Source: Acinetobacter sp. XS-4 (GTDB lineage Bacteria > Pseudomonadota > Gammaproteobacteria > Pseudomonadales > Moraxellaceae). Taken from it: a stretch of DNA of 64,000 bases. The notes under the pieces were generated by a model. That model had not been told where the DNA came from. It searched no databases and saw only the letters and a list, made by a program, of their open reading frames with translations. This document shows, in pieces, positions 39,050-49,400 of this stretch. Location of the stretch: contig NZ_CP094657.1 of NCBI RefSeq assembly GCF_023920705.1, forward strand, positions 3,968,001 to 4,032,000, read 5' to 3'. A program made the position numbers and the translations under genes. The first letter of the stretch is position 1; the number at the start of each line of letters is the position of its first letter.

Positions 39050-39640
39050 TTAAAAGAAACGGAATACCACCGGAAGCATACATAAAATGAGTAACATGGC
39101 CGATCCTTTATATAAATGATCGGCTTTTATTTTTTTGATTGGACCCGCTAACAATGCCCGTCCAAAAATCATCCAGAAGCTTGCCGCTGGAATTAAGATT
39201 AATGTAAAAACACCAAATACCATAAGAAAATTTTCAGGCGAATTCCATGCTTCGGCAGGAAAGATACCCGCTGCAAACAGCAAAGCTTTAGGATTTTTTA
39301 AGGTAGATAAGAATAATTGGCGAGGGCGAATATTACGATGACTTTGGCTGAACTGTTGTAAATGAGTGTTCTTCCATAAATGAAAAGAAATCCAGAATAC
39401 ATAAAGCACACTCGTAATATGCAATATAAGCAGTAGTGCTGGCCAGATTGGAGCAGCTAAATGAATAAATACAGCCCAAAAGCTAATACCGTAAGCATAG
39501 CCTAACCACTCCATTGGAATAAGCCAGAATGCTTTAGATAAACCTTGAGAATGAGCAGCGGTTGCAAGTAAAGCATTTGTCGGCCCCGGAATGAGTAAAA
39601 CAGCCAACATTGCCAATACAAAAAACCAACTCTCAATCAT
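39050..39640 (-). CDS. LysE family transporter
   Basis: This 196-residue inner-membrane protein has about five hydrophobic segments and the N-terminal IPGPTNALLATAAHSQGLSKA and later LKNPKALLFAAGIFP, characteristic of the LysE/RhtB amino-acid exporter family. It is different from the LysE gene at 23621. The substrate is unknown. The stop codon abuts that of the DedA gene with no terminator in between. Confidence 0.9.
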   Translation of the reverse strand: MIESWFFVLAMLAVLLIPGPTNALLATAAHSQGLSKAFWLIPMEWLGYAYGISFWAVFIHLAAPIWPALLLILHITSVLYVFWISFHLWKNTHLQQFSQSHRNIRPRQLFLSTLKNPKALLFAAGIFPAEAWNSPENFLMVFGVFTLILIPAASFWMIFGRALLAGPIKKIKADHLYKGSAMLLILCMLPVVFRFF

Positions 39641-39808
39641 AAAATTTCCACAACATCCAAGATGGGGCCACCTTAAACGAAATAGGCAAAATATAGCAAG
39701 TTTGTGAGGGCTTTTGATTAGAGAAAATACAAGTTTTATTAAGCTTTAAAATTTTAAAAACATTGATTTATATTAATTTTATTATGAAACATTTTGCTAA
39801 ACTTTATT

Positions 39809-39842
39809 CATCACAATATGCCTTAATTAGCATATTGTGATG
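39809..39842. other. 13-bp inverted repeat
   Basis: CATCACAATATGC (39809-39821) and its complement at 39830-39842 with an 8-nt loop form a strong perfect hairpin immediately after the lipoprotein gene on the minus strand. There is no T-run on either side, so it may be a terminator variant or an mRNA 3' end structure. Confidence 0.6.
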
Positions 39843-39854
39843 CAAAATAGACTA

Positions 39855-40241
39855 TTAATTCGCCTTTTTTCGAACAACAATTGGACAGTTTTTGAATTGA
39901 GCAGCCTGAACTATTGCTTCTTGCTGACCTAAAACACGTGAAAGTTCGGTGTTCTTGGTTGACGAAGATTGTCCCATATTTACAGAAATAGATGGACCGA
40001 ATCCCCATCCGCCTCGTCCCCATCCACCGCCGAGTCCAAGTCCAACACCCATACCAGTACTTTTTGGAGTTTGTACGCCATTGTCGATATATTGTTGAAT
40101 ACGGTTATATTCACTTTGTAGCTGTTGACAGCCCAAAGATTGATACTGAGTCGGAGACACGTAAGTCGGTTTTACCGTCGTAGCACAAGCGCCTAGCAAT
40201 AAAGTGGCTGCCACCAAAGGCGCAATATATAAGCCTTTCAT
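39855..40241 (-). CDS. Glycine-rich putative lipoprotein
   Basis: This hypothetical lipoprotein has 128 residues from the ATG at 40241 (MKGLYIAPLVAATLLLGAC); the ATG at 40244 directly before it is an alternative, and the open frame further upstream overlaps the end of the parA gene. The lipobox is LLGAC. After the cysteine comes a polar part, then a striking Gly-rich run (GMGVGLGLGGGWGRGGWGFG, about residues 64-83) and a short Gln/Ala tail with one Cys. I do not recognise the family. Confidence 0.82.
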   Translation of the reverse strand: MKGLYIAPLVAATLLLGACATTVKPTYVSPTQYQSLGCQQLQSEYNRIQQYIDNGVQTPKSTGMGVGLGLGGGWGRGGWGFGPSISVNMGQSSSTKNTELSRVLGQQEAIVQAAQFKNCPIVVRKKAN

Positions 40242-40251
40242 CATTTTTCTC

Positions 40252-41094
40252 TTATCGTTTTGGCTCAATCTCACCAAACAATGTCTCATAAGCTTGAGTC
40301 AATTTATGTTCTGGTGCCAAATGAGCCAAAGGTAAATTTTTCTGATGCGATTCTTTCATTAAAACCGAAGGCGGTAACATACTATTAAGTACAGGCAACC
40401 CTTCATCTTTCAACTGCTGAACCACTTCCCGAGGTAATTTTGCTTGAGCTTGAAATTGGTTGACGACAATTCCTTCAATTTCCAAGCGATCATTATGATC
40501 ATCTTGCGTTTCGAGAACATTTTCAATCAATGTTTGTAACGCGCGCTTTGAAAAGACATCACAATCGAAAGGAATTAAGACTTTATCTGCTGCTATGAGT
40601 GCCGATAAAGTAAAAAAGTTAAATGCAGGTGGTGTATCTATATAGATACGATCATATCGTCCAATTAAGTTTTGAATCGAATCACGTAATTTATAAATTT
40701 TATGTTTACTTTCAAGCGCATGTTCAAGAGCACCAAGTGTTGGGCTAGCAGGAAGCACGTCTAATTTTGCAAAGGGAGTTGAGTGTACGAAGCTATCAAT
40801 ATCTTTATTTCGTGGGGCTTTTAAAATCGAACCTAATGCATTACCGATTAAACTCTTTTGTTGATTGTTTCCCAACACATCATCAAAGAAATTTTCGATA
40901 TTTGGTTCTAAAATTGATTTTTCAGCAGAATAAGTTGCGTCATCCCCCAAAAGGTACTGACTAGAGTTGGCTTGAGGATCAAGATCAATGACCAATGTCC
41001 TGAAGCCATGTTTGGCACTAATTGCAGCCAAATTTACAGTAATACTTGATTTCCCTACACCGCCTTTTTGGTTAAACACCACACGAGTTAACAT
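40252..41094 (-). CDS. ParA family ATPase (orphan)
   Basis: This 280-residue protein is a ParA/MinD-type P-loop ATPase with the deviant Walker A KGGVGKSS near the N-terminus (about 10-17), DLDPQANSS (switch region) and DRIYIDTPPAFNFFT (Walker B). Such proteins position cargo such as plasmids, chromosomes or other complexes. No parB gene is beside it, so it is an orphan; the usual chromosomal parA-parB pair lies elsewhere. The downstream lipoprotein gene begins 7 nt after its stop. Confidence 0.9.
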   Translation of the reverse strand: MLTRVVFNQKGGVGKSSITVNLAAISAKHGFRTLVIDLDPQANSSQYLLGDDATYSAEKSILEPNIENFFDDVLGNNQQKSLIGNALGSILKAPRNKDIDSFVHSTPFAKLDVLPASPTLGALEHALESKHKIYKLRDSIQNLIGRYDRIYIDTPPAFNFFTLSALIAADKVLIPFDCDVFSKRALQTLIENVLETQDDHNDRLEIEGIVVNQFQAQAKLPREVVQQLKDEGLPVLNSMLPPSVLMKESHQKNLPLAHLAPEHKLTQAYETLFGEIEPKR

Positions 41095-41170
41095 GTTTCC
41101 CTCTGCATATTTTTTTACTGTACGCAGTTTAACCTAGAGCTTAAGCAAAAAGGCAAAGAATGTAGAACAA

Positions 41171-41563
41171 TTAAGCAAAAACAGGCTTCACAATCACTAA
41201 AATAATAATAGCAATAAATGCGATAGCGCTAATCATTAAACCAGCCCTACGTTGCGCCAATAAAAGAGTGTCATCTTTTTTAAAGGCTTTCATCAGAGAA
41301 GATAACAAGACTAAAAATAGAATAATTTTAGCGTAAAACCACGGCTGTACCTGAAAGTCTTTCATGACCAATAAAATTGCGCCCGTAATAAAAACTACGG
41401 TAAATGATAGATGCTGTAAGGCAACTAATATTTTGCGTCCCGCCGGATTTGGTTGCTCCCCTTGCACGCCCACAAACAGAGTTGAAGCGCGTAAGACAAA
41501 AACCATAAGTGCGGCAGCTACCGCAGTCATATGAATAATTTTAGTGAGTAAATGTGCATCCAT
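41171..41563 (-). CDS. SirB2-like membrane protein
   Basis: This 130-residue protein has four hydrophobic segments and a topology and sequence like the SirB2 (invasion gene expression up-regulator) family, with IIHMTAVAAALMVFVLRAS at the start and LQHLSFTVVFITGAILL in the middle. The family function is not established. It lies 11 bp after the bolA-like gene on the same strand, likely cotranscribed. Confidence 0.82.
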   Translation of the reverse strand: MDAHLLTKIIHMTAVAAALMVFVLRASTLFVGVQGEQPNPAGRKILVALQHLSFTVVFITGAILLVMKDFQVQPWFYAKIILFLVLLSSLMKAFKKDDTLLLAQRRAGLMISAIAFIAIIILVIVKPVFA

Positions 41564-41574
41564 GAAATTAGCCC

Positions 41575-41883
41575 TTAGCTTTTAGGTGCATGTGCACATT
41601 CTGGGCTAGCAGGTGCCTGACCTTGCCATTCACTTGGCAAATAAGCATGAATTGCTAAAGCGTGAATTTGACCTGGATTCATTAAGTCGGAAGCTAAGGC
41701 ATAAACTTTTTGATGACGTTGAACCAAACGTAATCCGTTAAATTCCTCACTCACCACAATCACTTTAAAATGTGACTCTTTACCTGGAAAATAACCACCA
41801 TGTCCAGCAGACTCATTGATGACTTCCAAATGGCTAGGTGCAAGGGTTTGTAACCGTTCAATCAATTGTTGTTCAAGACTCAT
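41575..41883 (-). CDS. BolA family protein
   Basis: BolA proteins are small KH-fold regulators that work with monothiol glutaredoxins or bind nucleic acids in stress and shape control. The start at 41883 (MSLEQQLIERL) has a GGAAC ribosome site; the longer frame from 41946 has no family similarity. The core motif is NESAGHGGYFPGKESHFKVIVVSEEFNGLRLVQRHQKVYAL, of which parts such as ESHFKV and LVQRHQ are the most typical. About 102 residues. Confidence 0.92.
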   Translation of the reverse strand: MSLEQQLIERLQTLAPSHLEVINESAGHGGYFPGKESHFKVIVVSEEFNGLRLVQRHQKVYALASDLMNPGQIHALAIHAYLPSEWQGQAPASPECAHAPKS

Positions 41884-42076
41884 AGCTGTTCCTTTTACGA
41901 TTATTCGTATATTTGAACCTAGTATACCCTGTCTACACACAAACAAAAGTTGCTCTTGTACGCTTTGGCTTCAAACAAAATGTCTATTTATTCGGCAACT
42001 TAACGATAAAAATACATCTAATTGCTCATTTCTGATTTTATTTTATGCAATCAGCATATTTATTTGCATAAAGTTG

Positions 42077-42104
42077 TTGACCCATGTTTCGCTTAATGTA
42101 TTAT
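42077..42104 (+). promoter_or_regulatory. Putative promoter of tRNA-Gly genes
   Basis: TTGACC (42077-42082) and TATTAT (42099-42104) are spaced by 16 bp and lie about 10 bp before the first tRNA. Each hexamer matches the sigma-70 consensus at five of six positions. Confidence 0.75.
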
Positions 42105-42113
42105 AAGCGGCAC

Positions 42114-42189
<76 letters not shown>

Positions 42190-42235
42190 AATTGGTTTTT
42201 TTTTGAGAAAGTTTTCGTAAAAACTGCTTATATAT

Positions 42236-42311
<76 letters not shown>

Positions 42312-42321
42312 AATTTAAAAG

Positions 42322-42350
42322 GCCCTAGTCGAAAGACTGGGGCTTTTTTC
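42322..42350 (+). terminator. Terminator of the tRNA-Gly pair
   Basis: GCCCTAGTC-gaaa-GACTGGGGC (one G:T pair) followed by TTTTTT. Confidence 0.92.
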
Positions 42351-42478
42351 TTTTTATTGATTCATAATTTTTGCGGTCTATGTATTCACAACATACTTTA
42401 TTGAGAATGGCTCAGTTCAAGGCCAAGTATTTCATTACTAGATTCAAATTTTTAAATCACCAGTTATAACGATTAAAT

Positions 42479-43237
42479 CTAGTTATATTTGCAAGGCGTT
42501 GGAGTTATTCGATGCGTAGAGATAAAAGGTAATAATTGAAAACAGTCCAAGTTAAAGCGCTCTAGGCTACAACTTTGTTGTAAACATATAGAAAAGATGA
42601 AGTTAGAATCATATATATAGCTTTCAAAATAATACTCTTCTGTCTTTTGAGCATCATTGGTTGAGTCGAGAAACTGTATATGTTCAGCAGACACATGAAA
42701 GTTAAGCATTTTTAAATGACGGCTCATTCCTTCGCCAGTACATTTAATATAGGCTTCTTTTAAGGTCCATATTTGAAAAAACCGCTGGTATGCACTGAAT
42801 GGATCAGTGAGTTCATTCTCTTTAATCCATTCAATTTCAATCGGTGCTAACACACTATCAACACGCATCCACTCGAACTCACGATCCTGTTCAATATCCA
42901 CTCCTATTTCCCCTTCTTCAGTCACAGCAAGGATGATGACGTCCGCTGAATGAGTAAGATTAAAATACACAGCCTTGCTGCCTTGTACAAAAGGCTTGCC
43001 GTTGGGATGTAATTGCAGGTTAACCTCATGCGAGGAAATGCCTAGCTTATCCGCCAAGACAGTCTTCACTAATACGCGAGAGATCAAGAAAAGGCGAGCC
43101 GCCTTAGGATGATATTGATCATATCTCAGCTTCTCTGCCGAACTGAGAAAGCCGAGATAATGACTCAATATCAAATGGTCTTGTGGTACCCGTGAAACTG
43201 GGCAAATATAAACCTGCACTTGGGCACGATCAGACAT
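42479..43237 (-). CDS. Sfp-type 4'-phosphopantetheinyl transferase
   Basis: This 252-residue enzyme transfers the phosphopantetheine arm of CoA to a serine of carrier proteins. The Sfp-type motifs are clear: FNLTHSADVIILAV, GVDIEQDREF (Mg-binding) and WTLKEAYIKCTGEGM. In this operon its targets are expected to be the free carrier protein (Ser40) and the PCP domain of the synthetase (Ser1006). It is the last gene of the operon and its start codon shares a base with the stop of the upstream gene (TAATG). It corresponds, from memory, to A1S_0119 of A. baumannii ATCC 17978. Confidence 0.95.
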   Translation of the reverse strand: MSDRAQVQVYICPVSRVPQDHLILSHYLGFLSSAEKLRYDQYHPKAARLFLISRVLVKTVLADKLGISSHEVNLQLHPNGKPFVQGSKAVYFNLTHSADVIILAVTEEGEIGVDIEQDREFEWMRVDSVLAPIEIEWIKENELTDPFSAYQRFFQIWTLKEAYIKCTGEGMSRHLKMLNFHVSAEHIQFLDSTNDAQKTEEYYFESYIYDSNFIFSICLQQSCSLERFNLDCFQLLPFISTHRITPTPCKYN

Positions 43238-45090
43238 TAAGAAGCTGTGGTGCTGTTGTACTTCTTCAGAACTGGTACGAGGTAGTCAGAAACCGCATCT
43301 ATATGTGTAATATGCGGATTATGGCCTGCACCAGCGATGATATGTACAGGGATATCTGAGCTTATTGTGGTAACAATTGGGTCGTTCTCTCCCACAATGA
43401 TTTCAACTTTCGAGCTAAGCTCGTTTAACAAAGCTGTTTGAGTTGCCCGCTGCTGCGGCAAACTAATGCGGTGCATATACTCACTAATGTGCTTGGCTAC
43501 CGACACTCGACGTAAAGAATCCATTGCATAACCAACAGAAGGATTTTGTTGTCCATCTGGATGTAGGTCTTTCGCAATCATATCTTTTGGCACAAAACGG
43601 AAAATCAGATTAGATATGGTTTTTATCTGAAACATTTTAGCGGCCTGTGCCTGAACAAAATAAGGCGATATGAGGATGAGGCGTGCAACTTTATCTGGAT
43701 ATTTCTTTGCAAGATTCAACGCAAAAAGACATCCTAACGAGTGTGCAACAACAATACTATTTGGTGCTAAAAGCTTTGCCGCGGCATCAATAAATTGATG
43801 GTTGTTGTCTTCCATCATCTCATAACTGCCTGAACGTCCAAGTCCCGGTAGGTCCATCATAGCGACCTGATCGCATGTGATTTTATTAATGATTGGAGAC
43901 CAGCATGTACTATCGAATGGAATCCCATGTAAAAATAATGCAGATGATGTGTCAGAACTAATTGGCTGTTTAGTATAGATTTCTGTCCAATATCGATTCT
44001 GATAGCTGAAATGACTAGGTGTTGGTACTTGCATACGACCAAAATGGCTAAGCACTAGACGATCAATCCAGTGAGAGAAATAAGGACTGATATTGATCAG
44101 GTCCGCGATGCCCATTTTAGCGGCCTGTGCCTCTGCCCCAGCAACATGATAGTGCTCGGTAGAAATGAAAGAGAGTTGCTCTTTAGAACCATCAAGCAGT
44201 ACCTCAGGCAATTTCTCTAATAGACCTTTGGGGAGTTGTAAATGTGGTGCGCTGACTCCTAAGTGCTCGGCAGCTAGGTGAATGAGACGATGAAGTTTCG
44301 GTGTCGCAGGGTCAAGCAACATATACTCCTGAGCAATAGTCTCAGGATAAGACATCGTTCGGATTAGAAAGCTCACGATATACTGCATATTGCACAGTGG
44401 TAGGAATGTGTCACGGCCACCTGGCAAAGCCAGCAGACGTCCCTGATAGAGCTTATCAAGCATGTCAGCGACACCAATGTATTGCATATCGCCATATGTA
44501 TAGAAACCATCAATGACTGTCGCCGGATTTATTGCAGTCCACGGCACATTTAAACGCTTACAGGCCTCAATGAAAGCTTGATAACCCAAGATTTTTGAAG
44601 CTTCATAGCCACCATGTTTGCAATACAACTCATCAGCTGACTCTTGTCGTGGAGCAGCCACACGATATCCACCAATCCAGATAAATCGCTCAAGCTGCTT
44701 CAATGTTGCAGCCCATTCAATTAAGGCAAGTCCTGACTTAATATTGGTACGCTCAGCTTCAGCTTTGCTAATGCCCCAATTAAATGATGCGGCAAGATGA
44801 TAAATAACATGGATCTTTGCTTGAGCATCTGATAGTAAAGAGTCCAGCTTAAAGTCTCGGCTCAAATCATATTCAACAAAAGAAATAGATGGATCAACCA
44901 ACCCTTGCATTGCAATGAAGCCTAACAGCTTGTCTTTCTTGGTTGCGGCATTACGCAGCGCAGCAATCACCTGATGACCTTCACGCAGGAGATCAACGAT
45001 CAACCTACTGCCAATAAAACCCGCTGCACCTGTTACTAATATGGTCTTCTGTGAAAAATTATCTTTTTTTGCGTTATTTAAATTATCCAT
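43237..45090 (-). CDS. Fusion of extended SDR reductase/epimerase and alpha/beta hydrolase
   Basis: This 617-residue protein combines two enzymes. The N-terminal half (about 15-340) is an NAD(P)-binding extended short-chain dehydrogenase with the TGAAGFIG loop (20-27) and the catalytic YEASK (Tyr162, Lys166). The C-terminal half (about 380-617) is an alpha/beta hydrolase with nucleophile Ser451 in AHSLG, acid Asp570 in GENDPIV and His590 in GAGHNPH. The fusion suggests stepwise reduction and hydrolysis, or transfer, of the product of the neighbouring synthetase; the actual reaction is unknown. It lies 53 bp after the outer-membrane barrel gene in the operon. It corresponds from memory to A1S_0118. 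Confidence 0.9.
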   Translation of the reverse strand: MDNLNNAKKDNFSQKTILVTGAAGFIGSRLIVDLLREGHQVIAALRNAATKKDKLLGFIAMQGLVDPSISFVEYDLSRDFKLDSLLSDAQAKIHVIYHLAASFNWGISKAEAERTNIKSGLALIEWAATLKQLERFIWIGGYRVAAPRQESADELYCKHGGYEASKILGYQAFIEACKRLNVPWTAINPATVIDGFYTYGDMQYIGVADMLDKLYQGRLLALPGGRDTFLPLCNMQYIVSFLIRTMSYPETIAQEYMLLDPATPKLHRLIHLAAEHLGVSAPHLQLPKGLLEKLPEVLLDGSKEQLSFISTEHYHVAGAEAQAAKMGIADLINISPYFSHWIDRLVLSHFGRMQVPTPSHFSYQNRYWTEIYTKQPISSDTSSALFLHGIPFDSTCWSPIINKITCDQVAMMDLPGLGRSGSYEMMEDNNHQFIDAAAKLLAPNSIVVAHSLGCLFALNLAKKYPDKVARLILISPYFVQAQAAKMFQIKTISNLIFRFVPKDMIAKDLHPDGQQNPSVGYAMDSLRRVSVAKHISEYMHRISLPQQRATQTALLNELSSKVEIIVGENDPIVTTISSDIPVHIIAGAGHNPHITHIDAVSDYLVPVLKKYNSTTAS

Positions 45091-45143
45091 AAATCACCTT
45101 ATTAGGGACTGCAAACTCCAGCATTATTTTGGAGCGAATTATC

Positions 45144-46418
45144 TTAAAAGTTATATCGAATCTGGGCATACACCAGACTGTTATCTCTAAATTGTCCTAA
45201 CACCGTATCATTTCTGCCCCAGAAGCGGTCTCCACCTACATTCAATTGCCAGTGATCATCAAGGCTGTAATTAATACGTACTCTCAACAATTCATTAGGC
45301 TCTGGTGCAAAATAGAATCCTGTTACTTCTAATTTTAGATTATCATTCAGTAAGTTAAGTGCATAGCGCAGCATAGCTCCATACTGATTCTGCTGATATT
45401 GGTTACTGATTGTTTGCTGATAACGGTAGACTGCACTCAATGATGGATTTGTTAGGCTGTCGGCAGATCTAAAGTCCTCCGTATGTTTGTATACGCCGAC
45501 CAAACTCAGCGTGGAATTCTTCAATGCTAATTCTGGCCCCAAGACCACGGTCAGATTATTTTTTTTGTGCGTAAGATCTTCACTACCATTCGAGTCAGTA
45601 TGGGTATATGCCGCTTCACCGCGCCATACGATATCGTTATGGTTATAACTGAAATCAAATCCATAGACGGACATAGGATTATTTTTCAGCTGCAATGTTG
45701 CCTCCCCTGTTGGAGATGCAGAAAGAATTGACAGATCGGGCATGTGATCCAAACCTGAGAAATACGATGCCCCAACATCTAAACCATCTACAGAATAATC
45801 CCAGCGCATTGCAAATGCAGGACGGCTCTTCTTATCTATTTCATACTGGACACCAGAAATCTGGCGTAATGGAATCACATCTGAACGACTACGCGGATAC
45901 CACAATGCTGTCCATTTATTGGTTCCTGATTCAGGAATATATGTCAATTTGATTGCATCATTTCCAATACGTTGATCTGTCTCATCTGGCACTAGGCGCG
46001 TATAGTCACGGGGCGATAGATTATCTGTTGGGTTAATTCCATCAGCTCTCCCCCAGACTACAATCTGGCGACCAACATCGACATAGACTGTCTGATCCCA
46101 GTTATAAGAAGCATACAACTCACGTAAGTTACGATTTACCTTACTCACCTGATCTGGGTTTACAGTATGGTCCGTTTCGTCTCCAATATTTATATCGTAA
46201 TGGATCTTAAACTCTGGGTTAAACTTGAGCGTACCATTGGACCAGAAACTTGCTTGTCCAATGTTTTTTAACGAACTTAAATCACGATCCGATGACCACA
46301 CATCGAATCTAGCCGAGTTCTGGCTCACAAAACTAATTTCGCTGTCATCTGCATAAGCATGCTGCAGTAGCATAAAGCTACTGCAGCATGCAAATACCCA
46401 AAAGGTACCTTGCGTCAT
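45144..46418 (-). CDS. DUF1302-like outer-membrane beta-barrel protein
   Basis: This 424-residue protein has a signal peptide ending near residue 24 (YADDS), and then repeated amphipathic beta strands with conserved aromatic residues; the last residues (RYNF) end in Phe, as in outer-membrane barrels. The region GRQIVVWGRADGINPTDNLSPRDY is typical of DUF1302 proteins, which often sit next to RND genes and DUF1329/LolA-like genes. Its start overlaps the RND gene stop by 4 nt (ATGA), so the two are translationally coupled. An outer-membrane partner for export is the natural inference. Confidence 0.85.
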   Translation of the reverse strand: MTQGTFWVFACCSSFMLLQHAYADDSEISFVSQNSARFDVWSSDRDLSSLKNIGQASFWSNGTLKFNPEFKIHYDINIGDETDHTVNPDQVSKVNRNLRELYASYNWDQTVYVDVGRQIVVWGRADGINPTDNLSPRDYTRLVPDETDQRIGNDAIKLTYIPESGTNKWTALWYPRSRSDVIPLRQISGVQYEIDKKSRPAFAMRWDYSVDGLDVGASYFSGLDHMPDLSILSASPTGEATLQLKNNPMSVYGFDFSYNHNDIVWRGEAAYTHTDSNGSEDLTHKKNNLTVVLGPELALKNSTLSLVGVYKHTEDFRSADSLTNPSLSAVYRYQQTISNQYQQNQYGAMLRYALNLLNDNLKLEVTGFYFAPEPNELLRVRINYSLDDHWQLNVGGDRFWGRNDTVLGQFRDNSLVYAQIRYNF

Positions 46419-49400
46419 TTTTCAAGACTCTGCGGTGAGAAAATCTTATCAGATAAGGTTTTCTCTGCGACAAAATCACTGACGATAACTTGTGTCATAT
46501 GTTGAGTTTGCAGATTTTTCGCCATCGATTTCATGGCCTGCCATCTTGGTTTCACTTTGCCGTAAGGACGGATATCCGTGAACTCAATATGCTTTAACGG
46601 CTTACCTGCTGTATCCCAAATGTCGATGGTTGCTGTAACAAAGTTATCTTTGAGGATGCACATACGACGTTTGCTATAACCAAAGTCACTCTTCACAGTA
46701 TTATTGATTGGCGTTGCTTCAATCGTGTAGCAATCTTTGCCATTAAATTTGCCATCTGCCAGTTTAGTGTACTTCCAGTCACTTAACTTATAGCCAAGTA
46801 CATCACCATAACTAAAGTCCGTACCAATAAAAGCATCGCCCTTATTCGCTGATGCAAGACGACGTACTTTTTTCAATGCAGGCAAATAGACAAACATGCT
46901 ATCACTGCCTTTTGAGTTCTCAATCAATAGCGTCGTAGTTCCCTGTACATCTGCTGGTGAGATGAACTCAGTCAAACGCATATTGTTCTGAGTATTTCCA
47001 GCAAGCTTAGTCATATTTTTAGTCAAACGTACGCGTTGCTCGCCGCTTTTAGACGTCAGCACAAATTTGGCACTAGCACTTGAACTCAAAAACTTAGAGG
47101 CATCATCACTACGATTAACAATGTCTTGGACTTCATCTGCATGAGATGTTTTAGGCATCGACATTGTGAGCGCCGTACCCAACAAGAGACTTGTCACAAC
47201 CGTTTGTGCAACGGTAATGTTCTTCTTATTTGAGGGAAAAATAAAACGAGGTTTCAACATTAGAATCATTGTAGGTACCATAATTAAGGTTGCAAATACA
47301 CTGAAAAGCATCGCAATCACAATAAACATCGCTAGCCATTGATGCACATGGAAGCCTTGTGATAAGGACAATACGCCATACCCACCAGCAACAGCAGTCG
47401 CAACAAAAAGCGAAGCTTTACCAGCCGTACTTAAAGTTTTACGAATAGCATCTTTGATATCACCACCCTCTTCACTCAAGATTTCTCGCAAGCGATAGAG
47501 GAAGTAAATGGCATAATCTGCACCGATACCAACCGCCATGGCTGAGATCAGAGAGTTCGGAATATTGAGCGGAATGTCGAGCCAGCCCATCACACCAAAG
47601 ATTGCAAGAATCGAGAATAGAAGTGGTGTTAGGACAATGAGTCCAGCAGAGAACGAGCGGAAAACTAGCGCAGAGATAAAGAATACCGCAAATGAAATCT
47701 GTAGAATGTTCATGAGCTTGCCGTGAACCATCGTTTCAGTTAAAGCAATGGTCTGAGTCACATCACCACCAAAACTCACGACAGCTTTATCACCCAACTG
47801 ACCCGCCATATACGTTTTTAGCGACTCAAGGATTTCTTTAATGCGGTGATTACTCCCTGTTTTTAGCAGAATCGTGATCTTGGCATAGCGCTGAGTTGTA
47901 TCAATGTAAGATTCAAAATCAGTCGGCTCACCAGACATTGAATACAACAGCAGATATTGAGCAACAATATCTTTAGTTGCTGGAACCTGAAATGCCTGTG
48001 GCTGATCGGCATTCATTGCCTGATTCATTCTTTTGATATAGTCCACGATAGAGATGGTTTTACCGACCTCTGGAATTGAATTCGCGAACTTTTCTGTATT
48101 ATCAATCGCTTTTAGGATTTCTGGGTTTTCAATACCATCACGAACTTTAGTATCGACCATGATGTAAAGACTGTTTGTACCACCAAGAGACTGATTCAAG
48201 AATCTGTCGTCTTGCTGCATTGGTAGATCGCGCGAGAAGAAGTTGCGGCTATCGTTATCTACCACAATACGGCTAGTACCGAGAGCAAGAAAAACACCCA
48301 GTACTGCAATCACAGTCATTAGCATCATTCGCGGACGAACTGACAGAATGACATCACCAATTCGTTTTGGAATCCAGTCCCAAATCGGTAAACCTTTGCG
48401 TGCGACCTTGGTAACCGAAGGCGGTGGTAACATCGAGCGAAGTACAGGAATAAAAGTCATCTCAATGATCAGCGTACTGATGATCCCGATTCCTGTAAAA
48501 ATACCGAATGAACGGATAGTCGGAATATTAAAGGTCAACAGCGAGAAGAATCCAGCCGCTGCAATTCCGCCAGCCAGTATCATAACTGGACCAACACGAA
48601 CCATAGACTGCACCACGGCTTCGCTATTTGCAGCTTTAGGCTCCATCCCTTGGGCAATCAGACGATCAAAGTCTTCATAGTATCGCTTGAGCAACTGTAC
48701 GGCGTGCCCCGCCGCAATGGCCAGAATCAGAATTGGTGTAGGAGAGTTAAAAATATCCATTGGCTGTTTGAACAGACCCATCATACCCATACCCCACGCC
48801 ACAGCCAGTAAAGCTGTAACTAGTGGCAGGATCAAACCCTGCTTACTGCGGAATGCTTCGAAGTGCAATAACCCAATGACCAGTATGGCAATCGGGAACA
48901 AAATGTTGATACGCTTAGAGTAATCTTCAGCTTTATCCAAATAGACTGGATTACCACCAACACTGATGGTCATATCTTTAGACTGTTCAGCCGCTACGAT
49001 TTTGTTGATCGGGCCCATCATCTTTTGGAAGCCTTCTGGACTTTCCTCAAGCTCAAGCAAAATAGCAGCAGTTTTCTGATCTTTAGATACTACCGAATTC
49101 ATGTAGATTGGATTGAGTGCCAGCAGTTTTTTCAGCTGATCAACATCACTCTCAGTTACAGAACTGTTCGGCAATAGTTTCTTGGCATCAAATCCATCTG
49201 AATTGGCGGTGATCCCTTTGGCCTGACGTGCAGCCAGACTCATTAGAGTAGATCGAACCACACCCGGAGCATTATCAACTTCTTCGGTAATGCGTTTGAC
49301 TTTTTCTAACACTTGCGGCTGATAAATATCCCCCTGCTTTGGTGTAATACCAATCACGACCATGTACTTGGAGCCGAATTTCTTTTCAATCAGCTTGGTC

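Noticed and set aside
48243..48680. 145-codon open frame antisense inside the RND gene
   Set aside because: It is a shadow of a long, well-supported coding sequence on the other strand, has no recognisable domain and no good start context.
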